64,000 nt of DNA, from positions 62,001-126,000 of the forward strand of contig VFIW01000111.1 of NCBI GenBank assembly GCA_006386115.1. The letters are read 5' to 3'. Below the pieces are notes generated by a model that saw only the letters and a list, made by a program, of their open reading frames with translations, was not told the DNA's origin and made no database searches. Shown here piece by piece: positions 29,515 through 42,405 of the stretch. The position numbers were made by a program, and so were the translations under genes. The stretch comes from Globisporangium splendens (taxonomy: Eukaryota > Oomycota > Peronosporomycetes > Pythiales > Pythiaceae). The first letter of the stretch is position 1. Every line of letters starts with the position of its first letter.

Positions 29515-32156
29515 ATGACCGCGAGAAACTGCCGCCATGTGAGTCAAGCGCTGCGCATGGCCGAGTTCCGGCGCGCGCTCAAGACCCACGACTCGCTCGC
29601 CTGCCAGGTACGTAGGCGAGTCTGTATGAACACTCTGTGTGTGTGTGTGCTTTGTGGCGAAATGTTGAGTCGTTTTGCGCCGTTTGTGCAGCTCTGCGTC
29701 GTGCCAAGCGTCAAGCAGAACTCGCGCGGCAAGGCCAACGGCAGCGCGAGCGGCAAGAAAACAGGGTCCAAGTCGCCTAAGACACCGCCGCCGCTTGCGC
29801 CGACGTCGCCAGATGAAGGTGGTGCTGTGCTGTGCCAAGGATGGACGCGCAGTGCGGCGTGGGAGGATCTGTGCATCTGTGTGACCTGTGGCTTCATTGG
29901 CTGCCTCAGTGCGAACCATTTTACCCAGCATTTCCAGTACGTTCTTGCTGTTCTAAAGACGAAGCCGACGTGTAGAATGTGGATGATGGAGTGAGAATGA
30001 TTGTGCTGTTGTTGTTCTTATCCGTAGGTTGAATCCAAAGCACTTTGTGGGCTTCCATATTGGCGCCAAGACATTCTGGTATGCGCTCCGATTCACGAGC
30101 CCTATTAAGCTCTTTTTTCATTAATGTTGTACTGTCGAATATGGTCGCAGGTGCTGTCCCTGCAAACAGGAGATCTTGGATGGGAAAGCTAAATTGGAAG
30201 ATGCACGTCGCGAGTGCACGGACGCGTTTGACGACATTGCCGCGAAACAGCAGCGCAAGATCAAGAATCGAGTGATGGTAGCGACTTCTATTGCGCTGGC
30301 AAATGGTCATGAAGCGACTGATGGTGGGGATGCAAACGGAGCCAATGATCCAGTGGCCAAGACTGGCAGCGCAGATAGCAGCATGAATGGGGAACTGAGC
30401 CAAACGGAAAGTGCATCACCAGAAAACGATTTCGCAAGTAGCGAACAAAGTCGGAGGTCGAAGCGTGGGAAAGAGCGAAAGGAATCCAAGAAAGCATCAC
30501 TTGCGAAAAGCGCCGACGAGTCCCGAGACCGAAGCAAATCGGCGCCGGCTCCATCGGTGAGCAGCGTGCTCGGGTTTACGAATCTCGGCAACACTTGCTA
30601 TTTCAACGCAGCGATGCAGGCGCTGCTCACGGCAGCGCACTACTTTCCGGAGCACGTGCACTTGGACGATGTCTTAGAGTCCTCCAACATCCCGATCCTG
30701 ATGACATTTTGGTACAGTCTTGGGTCTTTTGTGACGCGTACGATAGATGGTGTTGACATGGATTTGTATTTCTTTTGACTGTAGTATGCTTCATGAGACC
30801 ATCAAGAAGAAAGCGCGTAGGAAATCTATGAGCGCAGTGCCGGACGCAGAATCGAGTGTCGACACAAAGCAAAAGGCCAAGAAACGCGATGGCAGCAGCA
30901 AATCTTCTGACACTGTCCTCACGGTCGCGCCATTGCTGAAAGAGATGCGCAAGAAATTCTCCCAGTTTCGGGGAAACGATCAGCAAGATGCGCATGAGCT
31001 ATTTACGAGTTTCCTGTGGGGAATCGATGAAGAGACCGATCCGCCGTTGCCAGCAGAACCAGCTACGCCAAGTATCAATGAGAGTTCAGGAAGCGCAGAT
31101 CAGGGCAAGGAAGCTAAATACAGTGGTGGTGAAGAGACAAAACAAATCTTTGTGAAGACGGAGACCGGGGAGACCATTTCGATGCACGTCCCGATGAGTG
31201 CGACAGTGAAGGAAGTGCAGCACCTGTTGGCGAAGAAATTGAACCTTGATGAAGACGACATGATGCTCAATGCAGGACCTCGTCAATCCACTCGACAGTC
31301 GTCGAAGGAACCGGTAAAAGCGTACTCGAAGCTCAATTTTACGCGAAGTTTGTTTGGCGGTATCTTGACAACGTACGTGAAATTGCTTTATTTTGCACTA
31401 AACACATCTTGGAGGTTTATCCTTGCTCGTTTCTGTACTGATTGTGTTTATGTGTGCAACAGCGTTGTGACGTGTCTCGCGTGTGGCAATGAGAGCAGAA
31501 TCGAGGAAGATGCTTTCCACTTGAGCGTACCAGTTCTCAGCACGACGTCAAAGCATTCACCAACGACAATTGACTGTCTCAACAACTTCATGAGCGAAAC
31601 AAAGCTGCTCGTCGACGCGAAAAACGGCTACGACTGTGAAAAGTGTTCCCGCACCAAGTCGAGCGAAACGAAAGCCGATGATATTGTACTCCGCGATGCC
31701 AAAATGAAGCTGGTCGTAACGCAGTTGCCTCGCGTGCTCGTTATCCATATCAAGCGACTCGGACGGCAGAAGAAGATCACGCAGCATATCCAGTTCGATA
31801 GTTTCATGGAAATGGCTCCTTACGTCGACAAAAGAAACCTTGCTGGTGGGAAAACGTCAACTTGCTACGAATTGATTGCCGTCGTGGTGCACATGGGGAA
31901 CAAGCGATCGGGTCATTACGTCGCGTATGTGAGTCGATCTAGAAAGCGGGACGCCGCTCCCATCAAGGAGAATCATGCTCAAGAGCTCGACTCAGATGAT
32001 GAGTTTGATCCTCGTGCCGAAATCCACACGAGTGAGAATCCGTCGCGCTCGTGGTACTACATTTCCGACACTGCAGTCAAGCGTGTGGCCTTCGAGCAAG
32101 TGCTGCAATGCGAAGCCTACATGCTTTTCTATCGGCAATTACCAGAGAACAAATAG
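29515..32156 (+). CDS. ZnF-UBP ubiquitin-specific protease, USP3/16/45-like (copy B)
   Basis: Same six-exon structure as copy A, starting MTARNCRH at 29515 (exon 1 ends at 29607) and ending at the TAG at 32154-32156. The ZnF-UBP cysteines, catalytic Cys box GFTNLGNTCYFN, QQDAHEL, internal ubiquitin-like segment, zinc ribbon and SGHYVA are all kept. Differences from copy A are scattered, mainly in the linker and low-complexity parts (for example PATPSINESS against PAAPSVKENS). The last difference is SGHYVAYV here against SGHYVACV in copy A. Downstream of that point the copies are identical. Confidence 0.9.
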
Positions 32157-32303
32157 AAGGGGAGACTCAAACATGTGCACACCAATTTAGAGGAGATATA
32201 AGTGCAAATGTAAGTACGTGGGTAGATGCATTTTCATCACCAGGGGAGACACACACAAGCAATTGCCATCGCATTCCGCACCAAAACCGCCGCCTGTTCG
32301 CAC

Positions 32304-35278
32304 ATGCATCGGCTGAAGGCACAGGTAGAGTCAACAAGGTACGTCGGACTTGAAAATACGCGCATGGTCTTGAAGGTTGCTCGTTATTCGTTTCGATAGG
32401 TTACCAATTTCCAAAACCGAATGGTGCGAAAAGGTGCGAGTGTGGCTCGCTGTCTGTAACCAGCAGCCAGTATTCGGAACGCTGCAAGTGCGCCGGGTCT
32501 CGATGAGCAACAATCAGCTTTGAGCGCAGCTGCTGCTGCTACGCTTGTCGCGGAAGGCGAAGGACGTGCTGCGGCCGCGAATGCTGCTGCAGAATCGTCG
32601 CGACAGGCGCTGTTGGAGAAGAAATGCCGCACCGTGGGCGATGCTGAGGTGGTTTGCGTCGACTTCTTTGATGGCTGCATCGAGGATATGTTTATGGAGA
32701 TGCAGGTGCTGGAAGAAAACCAGCGCGGTTTCAAATTGGTAGCCCGATTCACGACCCAGCAATTGTTTGATAGCTACCCGATGGGAGGAGTTGAAGCAAA
32801 TGCGTCGCTGGACAAGTTTTTCGATCGATCACAAGCTGGTGCTGCGGGTAGTAAGCAGCAAATTCTCAAGCCCGGCGACCTCGCGGGACACGCGGAAGAG
32901 GATATGGAGACTGATGTACCGACAAAGAAACGAATCGTGAAGCACAGAAATCGTCCGCATGTTGCTCCTTACGAGATGTTGCAGCGATTGTCGTCAACTC
33001 TATAGAAACAACAAACGATTGTAGAGAACTCACTTTTGCAGTTCCGCGCCGCTCGATTCTCAACACAGCATCACCATGCGCGAGGACACCACAGCAACAC
33101 TAAAAGAGGTGGAGAATGGACCATCCCAGGCTCCGAGCTTGGCGAGTTCCTGGCGCACTTCATCACAGTTAGCAACATTACAGTGCTCCCGAGCGCTGTC
33201 CAATACGTGGTTGGCACGAATCGAGCAACGCTGGAGAAGAAACAGAAAAACTCCGTCAAGTTAACTCTCCAGCAGGTTCAGCTTTGCGTTCAAAAAGCCC
33301 TTTTAGCGGCAGAAGAAGAGCTGGAACGCGAGGAGCAACGACCAAATGTGGCTGTACACCCAGCAGAGGCTACGGACCAAGCTGGACGAGTCTTTCAGAC
33401 CGAAGTTCCTCCATACACCGAGGGCGATGCGCTGACAAATGGTTATCCTGAAGGTGACGACGGCAGGGACGAGATTCCGCATGCGTGCTATCTGGAGGAG
33501 AATAGCCCAGCGGCAACTCCGATCGATCGTAATGCCCCAATCAGTATTGCGAGCAAGCCCGCGGCAGCCACTACGCAGGCGCTTGCTCGCAAGGTGCTGA
33601 TGACGATGAAACCGAACTCACTTGGGGAAAACATCAAATGGACAGCGCTGCGGACCAAAGTGCTCATGCAAAACAGGAACCAAGAGACCGAGTTGTCCAT
33701 AGCAACCGAGCTCGACGTCATCATCCCGTCGCCTGTGAGAAACAACACGTCGTCTTCACTGTCAACACCTCATGCGCCGCCACCATCATCACCGAAGAAG
33801 ACTTTGTTTGCGTCGCTTGTTGCAGGCAAGGGCGTAAATGACAAGAAACCTATCACATTAGAACCAGACGCAGCGGTACTGTCCAACATTTTCTCTCTGG
33901 GGACGCCGCGGCAATTGAGCTCGGACGAGCTCGCGAGACGGAACGACATTCTGGCACTGCTGGAACGTGAAGACATGAAGAATGAGCAGCGAATGGCGAA
34001 CGCGTCGATCGCAGCGATGAGCATGCCCATGTCGACAACGTTAGCGGACTCGGACAAATCGTATCAAGCGTACGTTGCTGCAAACTCGTCGCTGATCGTG
34101 CCGCTCCAAGCAGCATCAACATCCTTGTGCCCCCAGGCGCCGCCAGTTTGAGCCCCAAGCGACCCGAGAAGCAGAACGCCAAGAGAAACACGCAGAATCG
34201 CCGCGAGTTATCCATGCGCACAAAGTTTGATATCGAACGGGAGTCTCCTGCGTTTGTCGTTTCCGAAGGCAATGCGCACGTTCGAGAGGAGCTGAACGCC
34301 CTTGAACTGGCTTTGTGCTCGCCTATCAAGCGCTTCAAAGGTCGTGGTACCAAGGAGCTTCAACCGAGTAAAGCACCATCGCCAGCAGGAGTTGCAGATA
34401 CACGTAATGGTGGTCAGTCACAAGTGATGACCGACAACGTGCATCATGACCCACATCGACCGACCCAAACGGCACCTTCGCATCTTCCACAGATAGAGAC
34501 ATCTCGGCTGGCGGTTGGAGTTCGTGCAGTTGTCCGCGGAGTCGAGAAGCGTGGTCCAAAGCGAAGCCCAAGTCGAAAGTCGCGCCTCAAGCTGCACAAC
34601 TACAATGTAAGGCAGCCGCACGAGAATCCAAACTATTTGTAGTGATGGCTGACACTTGCGTGTGCGTGTACGTAGAGCGATTTAGATGGCACAGAGGAAG
34701 GTGGCGAAGTTCGCGACGAGTCGGTATCTTCGAATTCCACAAAGATGCTGATGCCACATCCCTCGTCGCCGATCAAGACTACGGAAGCAGTTCACTTGCC
34801 TCGAATACCGCCTGTATCGCCCATCACGGCCAGTCCTCATCGCAAACATGTCCGATTCGCTGGTGGGAAAACCAGCACCGCAGCCGTAAGTAGTGCACCA
34901 GAGTCCGATCAGGCCGCACCACCAGTTGCTAACCCAGCGCGCAAGCCATCACCAGTTAAACAACGTGTTTGGGATTCAAGCACAAGCTCACCACCGAGGG
35001 TGCGCAACCGACACTTCTCGTCTGGTACCACGAAGCCGTATCGAAATATTCCACTCAAGCTGTGCTATGAGGCAGAAGATGAGGATGGCGACGAGCAGCA
35101 TGGTAGCAGTTTGCTCAAGGTAATATCGATTTTTGATGTTGATTGGCAAATTCCTGTACTGCTTTTCGTGTAGTGCTAGCTTTCCTGTCCTTATAACTTT
35201 GTTGCATGGTGTATATGCCAACAGAAACCTCTTGAAGCACCTAGAAGAAGCTATCTACCCGTCGACGATCAAGAATAA
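32304..35278 (+). CDS. Unrecognised multi-exon protein (copy B)
   Basis: Base-for-base the same as the copy A gene. Proposed exons are 32304-32338, 32400-32455, 32530-32915, 33042-34069, 34114-34606, 34676-35119 and 35225-35278, about 831 residues. No family is recognised: an Ala/Glu-rich N terminus, two compact segments, then a long basic Ser/Pro-rich tail. Because the copies are identical here, comparison between them gives no help in testing the exon model. Confidence 0.6.
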
Positions 35279-35282
35279 GGAG

Positions 35283-36950
35283 CTAGCCAATGATGGCCAT
35301 CGGGTCGAGCTTGCCTGGGGAATTCGTGTCCACAACCGAGTGCTGGCGTGTAGAGACCATTGTGCGGCCAAAGAGACTGTAGATGTCTGCTGCCGGGTGC
35401 TCTTTCATGTACACCAAGGCGTCTTCGATGTTCATCGAGTCTTTGTGCGCGCAGCCTACTGCGGCAAAGATTTTGTTGATGAAATGCCGCGCGACTTCTT
35501 CAACCTCGTCATTTGCTGTCACGAGCAGACTCGCAAGAAAAAATTGCATGGCTTCACTGCGGTGAATCGTACCGTCGCCATTCAAATCGTACACACGGAA
35601 AAGAAAGCCGACGCGCTTGTTGATGTCGCCTTTCTCCAGTGCGCTCAACGCCTCGACAAACTCTTGCCATTCAAGAATGCCCGAGCTGTCGGTGTCCAGT
35701 ATGGTGAACACGCGATCGATGAAAAAGTCGTCTTCTACTGACAGTTGAGGAAGACCGCGATGGAATGTGTCTTTGTCGATGCCCTTGGGTGCTTTTGATA
35801 TCGAGCACAGTGCTTGGAAGCGTTCCCAAAGCGCATATAGCTCGGTGCGGTTGTATCCCGTTTCCTCCATGAGCTTTGGGATATCCTGCTCCGTTAAGAA
35901 GCCGTGCTGCTGAGCGACGACCGAGCTGTTGTGGCACTTGCGAAGGTCAAACTCGGACAGGTCCTGGCAAACGAGAACTGCGAAAGTTTGCGGGCGTTGC
36001 TCTCTGTGAGCAGCTTTTGTAGTCACGGTGTGCGGTTGCTCATGATTCGATGCAATGTGGGCTGGCATTTTGCGAATCATCGCTTGAGGCACGTAGCCCC
36101 GGTCGGCGCGGCGCTCATGTGCACGCTGAGAATCTGGCACGTTCCCCCGCAGGGTTGGGAAACATGACACCGAGTCGTTTTCGTCGCATGGGCTTTCGCT
36201 TAACGTAGACGTTGGCTTCCTCTCCAGCGACCGACGGCCAATGAGATTCCTCTTGACGCGGAGGTTGGCGCGCTTCATGCTCGATTCCACTGAGGAGATA
36301 CCACGAAGCTCGTCGGTAGCCTTCGATGGCAAAGACGCCGTCTCCCCGTGTTGTTGCAAAGGTTCCGACTTCATGAGCCACTGCTGGCGACCAGCAAACG
36401 ATTGGCCCTGTGCTTCGAGGGACATCTGCGCCATGCGCATGCTGTACATAGAGTTTGCCGACATTTTCGACAAACTGCGCTCTTCCACTGGTTTCTTGCG
36501 CGCGAGCGAGAACTCGCGCATGAATGTGTAGTCCAAGAGCGATCGAGAGCGCAGGGTCTCTAAGAAGTCGGCCGTTGCAGCTACTGACGTACGTGGATGC
36601 GGATGCTGTGGCTTTACTGGAAATTTTGGTTGCTGCGGTGTCGTGGAAGTCGTCGCCGACAGCATGGAGAAGAGTGCAGTGATGGTGCTTCCAGCGGACC
36701 CAATGGAATCGCAGTGCATTGAACTCAAGCTCTTTGGCGATGCAGTGTCACTGTCACGAGGTGTTTTCCTGCTGCAGGGTGGGGAGAGCGAATTGCTGTT
36801 GAAGAACGGATCAATGGATGCATGGCTTGAAGTAGACGATGAAGCAGCATCCAAGACAAATGGGTCAAGGCGTTTGTACGGCAGCGTATACCTCGGCGAT
36901 GACATGGTCGCTCGAGGAGAAACGGGAGAAGGCTTGTAATGTCGATCCAT
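35283..36950 (-). CDS. EF-hand protein with long disordered N terminus (copy B)
   Basis: Likely a calcium sensor or regulator of the calcineurin-B/NCS-like superfamily. It is a single exon of 555 residues from ATG 36950 (MDRHYKPSP). Residues 1-350 are Ser/Pro/Arg-rich and disordered. A helical domain follows from about 365 (FLTEQDIPKLMEETGY). Two canonical EF loops are at 419-430 (DTDSSGILEWQE) and 455-466 (DLNGDGTIHRSE), each with acidic residues at positions 1, 3 and 12. A degenerate hand precedes and another probably follows (AVGCAHKDSMNIEDAL). No myristoylation Gly is present at position 2. The stop is 4 bases from the opposing gene's stop. Copy A lacks the first ~135 codons. Confidence 0.85.
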   Translation of the reverse strand: MDRHYKPSPVSPRATMSSPRYTLPYKRLDPFVLDAASSSTSSHASIDPFFNSNSLSPPCSRKTPRDSDTASPKSLSSMHCDSIGSAGSTITALFSMLSATTSTTPQQPKFPVKPQHPHPRTSVAATADFLETLRSRSLLDYTFMREFSLARKKPVEERSLSKMSANSMYSMRMAQMSLEAQGQSFAGRQQWLMKSEPLQQHGETASLPSKATDELRGISSVESSMKRANLRVKRNLIGRRSLERKPTSTLSESPCDENDSVSCFPTLRGNVPDSQRAHERRADRGYVPQAMIRKMPAHIASNHEQPHTVTTKAAHREQRPQTFAVLVCQDLSEFDLRKCHNSSVVAQQHGFLTEQDIPKLMEETGYNRTELYALWERFQALCSISKAPKGIDKDTFHRGLPQLSVEDDFFIDRVFTILDTDSSGILEWQEFVEALSALEKGDINKRVGFLFRVYDLNGDGTIHRSEAMQFFLASLLVTANDEVEEVARHFINKIFAAVGCAHKDSMNIEDALVYMKEHPAADIYSLFGRTMVSTRQHSVVDTNSPGKLDPMAIIG

Positions 36951-39900
36951 AGAGAATCGCTATGCCACTACGCGCTATCGGCGCTGAAGCTGATTGATGC
37001 GGCTGACTGCTACAACCTCAGTATCGACCTAACAACACGCCAATCACAGAGCTCCTGCCGCACTTGCGCAGCGTTGCCATATTTTTAGCAGCATGGACCA
37101 GAACAGTTTTGTGCCCTGCAACAGAGCTTCACTCGTCAAAAGGAAAGGAGGCTACGTGGATTGAAGGTGAAAGGATATTCAAGTTCTGCAGCAAGCGAGT
37201 GCGCAAGGTTCAGCATTGGAAGCGAGAGACTCAAGTTTCACCAAGTCATTGACTCTGGCCGACACAAAGGAAACCTTGTCTGATATTGCTGTCTGTTGCT
37301 CACATGCAAACTACGGTGTTGACATACAGTTTTCCAGCAAGCATGTGAGCACCAGCACTAACTGGAAGCGTGCATGAGGGCACGAAAGACGACGCGCATT
37401 AAGACCGAGCAACTCCCACCCTCCGTCTCCAGTCGGTCTGCAAACGACAGCTACGGGGATAGCCGACGGCGACCGAGTGACCGCACAAGTCGACTGAACC
37501 AGAAGAGGATGCAGGGAAACGATTGAGGATGAACACAAATGATTATCCACACACCCGCGATTGCTCCAAAGGATGGACCAGTGCTGATGGTCAACGAGGT
37601 TCCCAAACGACTGGCGTCCACTTGCATCAGAGCATCCGAGACTGCAAATTGCAGAGCATCAAAAGTAAACGATCGGATGTTTTCGCGCACAACAGCAGCA
37701 AGCACAGGAAAATACCTGCCTCCCCCTCTCAGCTCTACGATTTACTGTAATTAGTCAGATATTAGATCAGTTATGTAGTGCGGTATATTATGTTGCGTCG
37801 AAATGTTAGTCAAATATTAGCCAGCAGAGATTAGAGAGCATTAATTCGGAAGTCTGGTCGGTGGCCGGTCTCAGCAGCGAAATCATTCTGTTCCCAGCTC
37901 ACACGTCGCAGACGCGCACTGTAACCACCAATCAAGCGGGTAGAGGCAGGGGTAGGGGAATATCCCACTCAAGTTGCACGTCTCAGGATCGTGGCAGAAA
38001 GAGCACGCCGTGTGCACTGCGGATCCGACTCACACACTCAACAATAGCAATTCTGCAGACAACATGCAAGGGCAGCAGTCTGCTCACTAGGCTCCACAGT
38101 GACACACGTGGAAAAGCACGAACCCCATCAGGAGCAAAATGATGCATGCCGGCTCCCTCCACGTCACACATTTCGCTCTGGAATTCTGAGCAGATCCACC
38201 CGTTGATTAAAGGGAGAGGTTGGCGTGTGGCAGCTTCTGATTGGCTGAAAAGATGCTCATTTGAGCCAGGACACAGCATGCGGTGTGTTTTTTCACTTTT
38301 TATCCTTCAACTTCCGGCTGTTTTAGTCGGTATTAATGGATAGGGCTGGGGTTACACCATCTTAATCACTGCCCAGACTGGCTTCTTTCTTGTCGACCTG
38401 GTCGAGGAATCGGAAATGAACATTGAAAGCAGCTCAAGTTTGGACACGACTCAAGGTGCATTTAATAGCTTTTTTTTGTTTTATAGAAGGAGCTGACTGC
38501 AACGCCAAATGCGCCTTGGACTTATTAAACCCAGTTTCCGAACCATGAGAACATATCCTCGCTCTTTTCCGCATTTATCCTGTTGTTGACCACTCATTTT
38601 TAGTCACGCGCGTAAAAAACGGAACTCTGGTGGTCTTGTCGAAGCTCAGGTCCCGCCAGCCAGCGAAGAGGATCTCTCCAAACAAAACGGAGCTACTGCT
38701 GACCGAATCCCATCCACTAAAACTGGCTTTGGCATCAACCGAGAGTGAGACAAGGGAATGGCCAGCCTGCGTGCGTGAGAAAGACGCACGAAGGAGAACT
38801 AAAGATTAGAACGAGTCTCCAGTAATGATTCGTCGTGCGACGAGGGAGTTTAGACAAGTGCGCTTTGGTACCTTCTCACGCTCATTATGTGCCTGTGCTG
38901 GCGTCAAAGTACACGAGGAATTTCACCTCCAGATTATTATTGCCAGGTTCCAGAGCAACCAGACCTGTTGATAGTGTGTGAGTTTTTTCTCATATGCTGG
39001 TTGCCGAACACTGCAAGGTAGGAACAATGAAAAACCAATCTGCCGTGATCATGTTTACTGTTGGACAGCGTACCTAGCGATCTTGATTGATAAAAGAAGA
39101 GTGAAACAAAAGTGCTGGAATGCTCCTGTGCAGTCTGTCCATCCCTTGAGATTTGTTAGGCATCCCTGCAGTAGGAAATTTAGATCCGAAGGGTACACGT
39201 GAGAATCTCCGTTGGTTCAAGGCACGTGCTGTTGTCACAATTGTCACTCGCCTGATACAAAACCTACAGTAGAAGCAGCCCACTGTGGACCCCTTCGGAC
39301 TAATTCGAAGGAGATTAACCTGAGACCATCCGCCTGCTCCGATTAATTTGCTCGCTCATTTCTTTCTTTTTCGGTCCAGTTGCAGCGCAGGGGAAGGGGT
39401 GCAACACCCGACTCCCCTTCCCCTTGGAAGTCCCGCCTCACTCATCCGCCACACAAAAAAGCCTGTGTGCGCCACATCGAATCTTGCGGCGCGGCTGGCT
39501 CACACCAACTCATCGACACGTTCCCTAACCTCCTCGATGCAAAAAGGTCCTTCCCATCTGGATAAAAAAGGATGCGAGCCAAGAGCAATACGATTGAGGC
39601 TGCAACATGAAATACACGCCACAAAAGAGGAAAGTGTTTACGCATCGAACAGTCAGCACAACGGAGCTTCTTCTTTGATGAAAGTGGCCGCTCTTCCAAA
39701 TACTTTATGCTTGCACTGGATAACTCCCTGTTGGCTCAACTGTACGACCGATCGCATCGCATTTGTGCGAGTTCTCATATCGATGTTGGATCAATTCGTG
39801 TTCGCGTTTGCTCGACTCAGTCCTCCGGTTGATATACTTTCGATATGATACCCGAAGTTGTTGAATAGTAGTCGTTGTCCAGTAATTTTTAGTCTTGAAT

Positions 39901-40408
39901 CCACGCTTGCTCCCACTCCCTAGTCATGCCGATGCTGTCAGCTCGACGTTGGCTATCCTCTGTAGAAGGTTATTAATTTACATATTGAGTTGACCCCACG
40001 AACGAACTGGGAAGTATTTTGCTTTCGTTTCGCATGAGCTCCGAGTTATTTATTCGCACAGGTTTCGAGCTGTTCTCACCGTGAGGCTTCATTTCTTTCT
40101 GCCCTCGTCTCAATGCCCTACCCCTTGCTCTTCCTTCTTTCTGTTGACGCCTGCGTGAGCAGGGGGATGAAGAAGGGGTCGGGGAGTGAGCCTGTGCTGA
40201 GTGGTTGCTTTTCCTCCCTCATCCAATGTTCTGGACGGGGTGAAATGGGGTTTCTACTTGACATTTGTAAGTTTGTTTTCCTTATTAAGCCGTGTCGTCG
40301 GTCTGTCCACGCGCTCTCCCTCGCGCCCGCCTCCACAGTCCTCATTTCCAAACAAGCAGCGCCAGACACAAGCCCAACAGAAGAAGCTCAACTGCCTAGT
40401 ACTAGCGA
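36951..40408. other. Gene-free stretch (copy B)
   Basis: This contains the EF-hand promoter and first upstream segment (part of which is deleted in copy A), then 3 kb matching 13499-16795. No open frame is conserved in both copies. A GCTCATTTC word recurs near 39353. The CT-rich leader of the zinc-finger gene starts at about 40090. Confidence 0.5.
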
Positions 40409-41302
40409 ATGATGATGACCCACGGCTTCCTCCCGCACAGCAGACCCGAGACCGAGACGATCTCCATCTCGATCGGCGTGGGCTCCGACAGCCGCACGGC
40501 GTCGTCCATCGTGCTGCCGCGCGGCCACGACCTCGTCAAGCACCTCGAGCGGCTGCTGCCGGCCATGACCAAGGCCGCCACCTACCCGCCTCGCCCACAG
40601 CAGCACGACGCCGTCCGCGGGCTCGCGTCGCTCAGCAGCCCGTACCAGATGTCAGTGAACGCGCACTACAACCACCTCCCAGCGTCCTACGACATGCACC
40701 CGCACTCGCCGTACCACTCGGACTCGTCGAGCGGCAACCGCACGCCTTCGGGCTCCTTCAGCAGCGACCACATGGCCGTTCAGTACACCGGCGTGCGTCG
40801 TCGCCGCGGACCAGCGGGTGCCCAAGGCGCCGGCAAGAAGTGCCAATTCCCAAACTGTGAAAAGATTTCGGTGAGCCGCGGTTTGTGCCGTGGCCATGGC
40901 GGCGGCCGTCGCTGCCAACACGCCGGCTGCAGCAAGGGTGCGCAGAGCCGCAGCGACTTCTGCTGGGCTCACGGCGGCGGTCAGCGCTGCGAAGTCAAGA
41001 ACTGCATGCGCAGCCGCAAGTCGAAGCGCTTCTGCGTGGCCCACCTCAGCTGGGAAGGCGTCGTGTCGAACGGCGATGGCACTGCCCACCACGGGCGCGA
41101 GATCCCAGTGACCAGCCACCGAATGTACGAGCAACCAAAGACCATCATGCCAAAGCCTGCGGCCACGTACATCCCAGAGATCCCAGCCTTGGCTTCGTCG
41201 GGCAAGTTGCCAAGCCTGCAGCAAGCACTGTTGAAGAACCAGTGCATGCCAACGGCAGTGCGACCAGGCTTCGTGCACTCGACCACGGCGGTGCTCAGTT
41301 GA
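40409..41302 (+). CDS. WRKY19-like zinc-finger protein (copy B)
   Basis: A 297-residue single-exon protein. The three Cys-Cys-His zinc-finger repeats and the preceding basic patch GVRRRRGPAG are the same as in copy A. The roughly 13 residue changes fall in the disordered N terminus (for example VGADS to VGSDS) and the Pro/Ser-rich tail. It is probably a nuclear regulator; no target is known from this sequence. It starts at the first of three consecutive ATGs. Confidence 0.82.
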   Translation: MMMTHGFLPHSRPETETISISIGVGSDSRTASSIVLPRGHDLVKHLERLLPAMTKAATYPPRPQQHDAVRGLASLSSPYQMSVNAHYNHLPASYDMHPHSPYHSDSSSGNRTPSGSFSSDHMAVQYTGVRRRRGPAGAQGAGKKCQFPNCEKISVSRGLCRGHGGGRRCQHAGCSKGAQSRSDFCWAHGGGQRCEVKNCMRSRKSKRFCVAHLSWEGVVSNGDGTAHHGREIPVTSHRMYEQPKTIMPKPAATYIPEIPALASSGKLPSLQQALLKNQCMPTAVRPGFVHSTTAVLS

Positions 41303-42405
41303 GCAGGTTGCCAATAGGGAATGCTGACAGTAGGAGATTTAAAGTATGATTAATTATGGATTATATATTTGGAGTCACGAAACCATTTGTTGTGTTTTCT
41401 TAGATTAGCGTATCTGTTCCCATTTGCGTCGAGAATAATCACCACCACCACATTGCCGTAGAGACTGTTGCAAATGCGGATTGAAAGCTCGCCTCCATTA
41501 CGCATGAACAGGAGCTACAGACAAGACGACAACGCGGATCCAATTGAGCAGAGTGCACAGCACGCAAATCGCGTCCTTGTGCGTCTTGCCGGCTATAATA
41601 AACCTGCCAAGGATGCAACGGCGCACTGCATCATCATTTCTATCTCTCCAACTGATCTTTTTAATCAAAACTGCAACAGCACAGTAATGAGATCATGTTG
41701 TGCACGTGCGACACGCTGTCATCGATACGCGCAGCAAAATTCCGCATAAAAAAGCTCGCATTGCACTCTGCCCAGCACCATGAAGCTGCTGGTTTCTTCG
41801 CCCGAGTGCGCGCACAATCACTTGTTTACAATACAACGCCACACACCAACAGAAGAAGCGCTTGCACCCGCACGCATTAACCATCGGATTTGCAGGCGCA
41901 CACTCATATTCGACAGCGCAATCGTTCTGCACTCATCACGTCGCCGATTTGACAAAAACAAAGGAAATTCAGCATGACTGATTGGCTGAAAACAGTATAA
42001 TCCCTCTTTTCAGCCAGTAGTGTGACTTTCTCACGAGAATGGCAAAAATGGACTGATTAAAAACTCAAGCAGTTCTCCATGTTGCAGTTTGCCCCGACAC
42101 ACGTGATGAGCATGCGCTATCTATAAACCATAACGTCCACTGCTTCTCCGTCGCCTGCGGATGAACCGAAGCGTGTACCGCAGATGCGCATGCGTCTGTA
42201 TGTGGGCTGCTTTGCGGTCTCTTCAGCGGTTCCTCTCTATTTGCGTTAATGCCACTTTAACTCACATCAAAGGCGCTGAAAATACGATCATGGGGTGTGG
42301 ATCTGAAGGTGTCCATCGTCACTATCATTGCCTCGTTTCTCCACGTCCCCAGGTCTCCAGCTGCATTCGCGCTCTCGTCGACACCATGGTGAGGCTACGG
42401 GGACG
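41303..42405. other. Gene-free spacer (copy B)
   Basis: Counterpart of 17690-18792. No gene is supported. Confidence 0.5.
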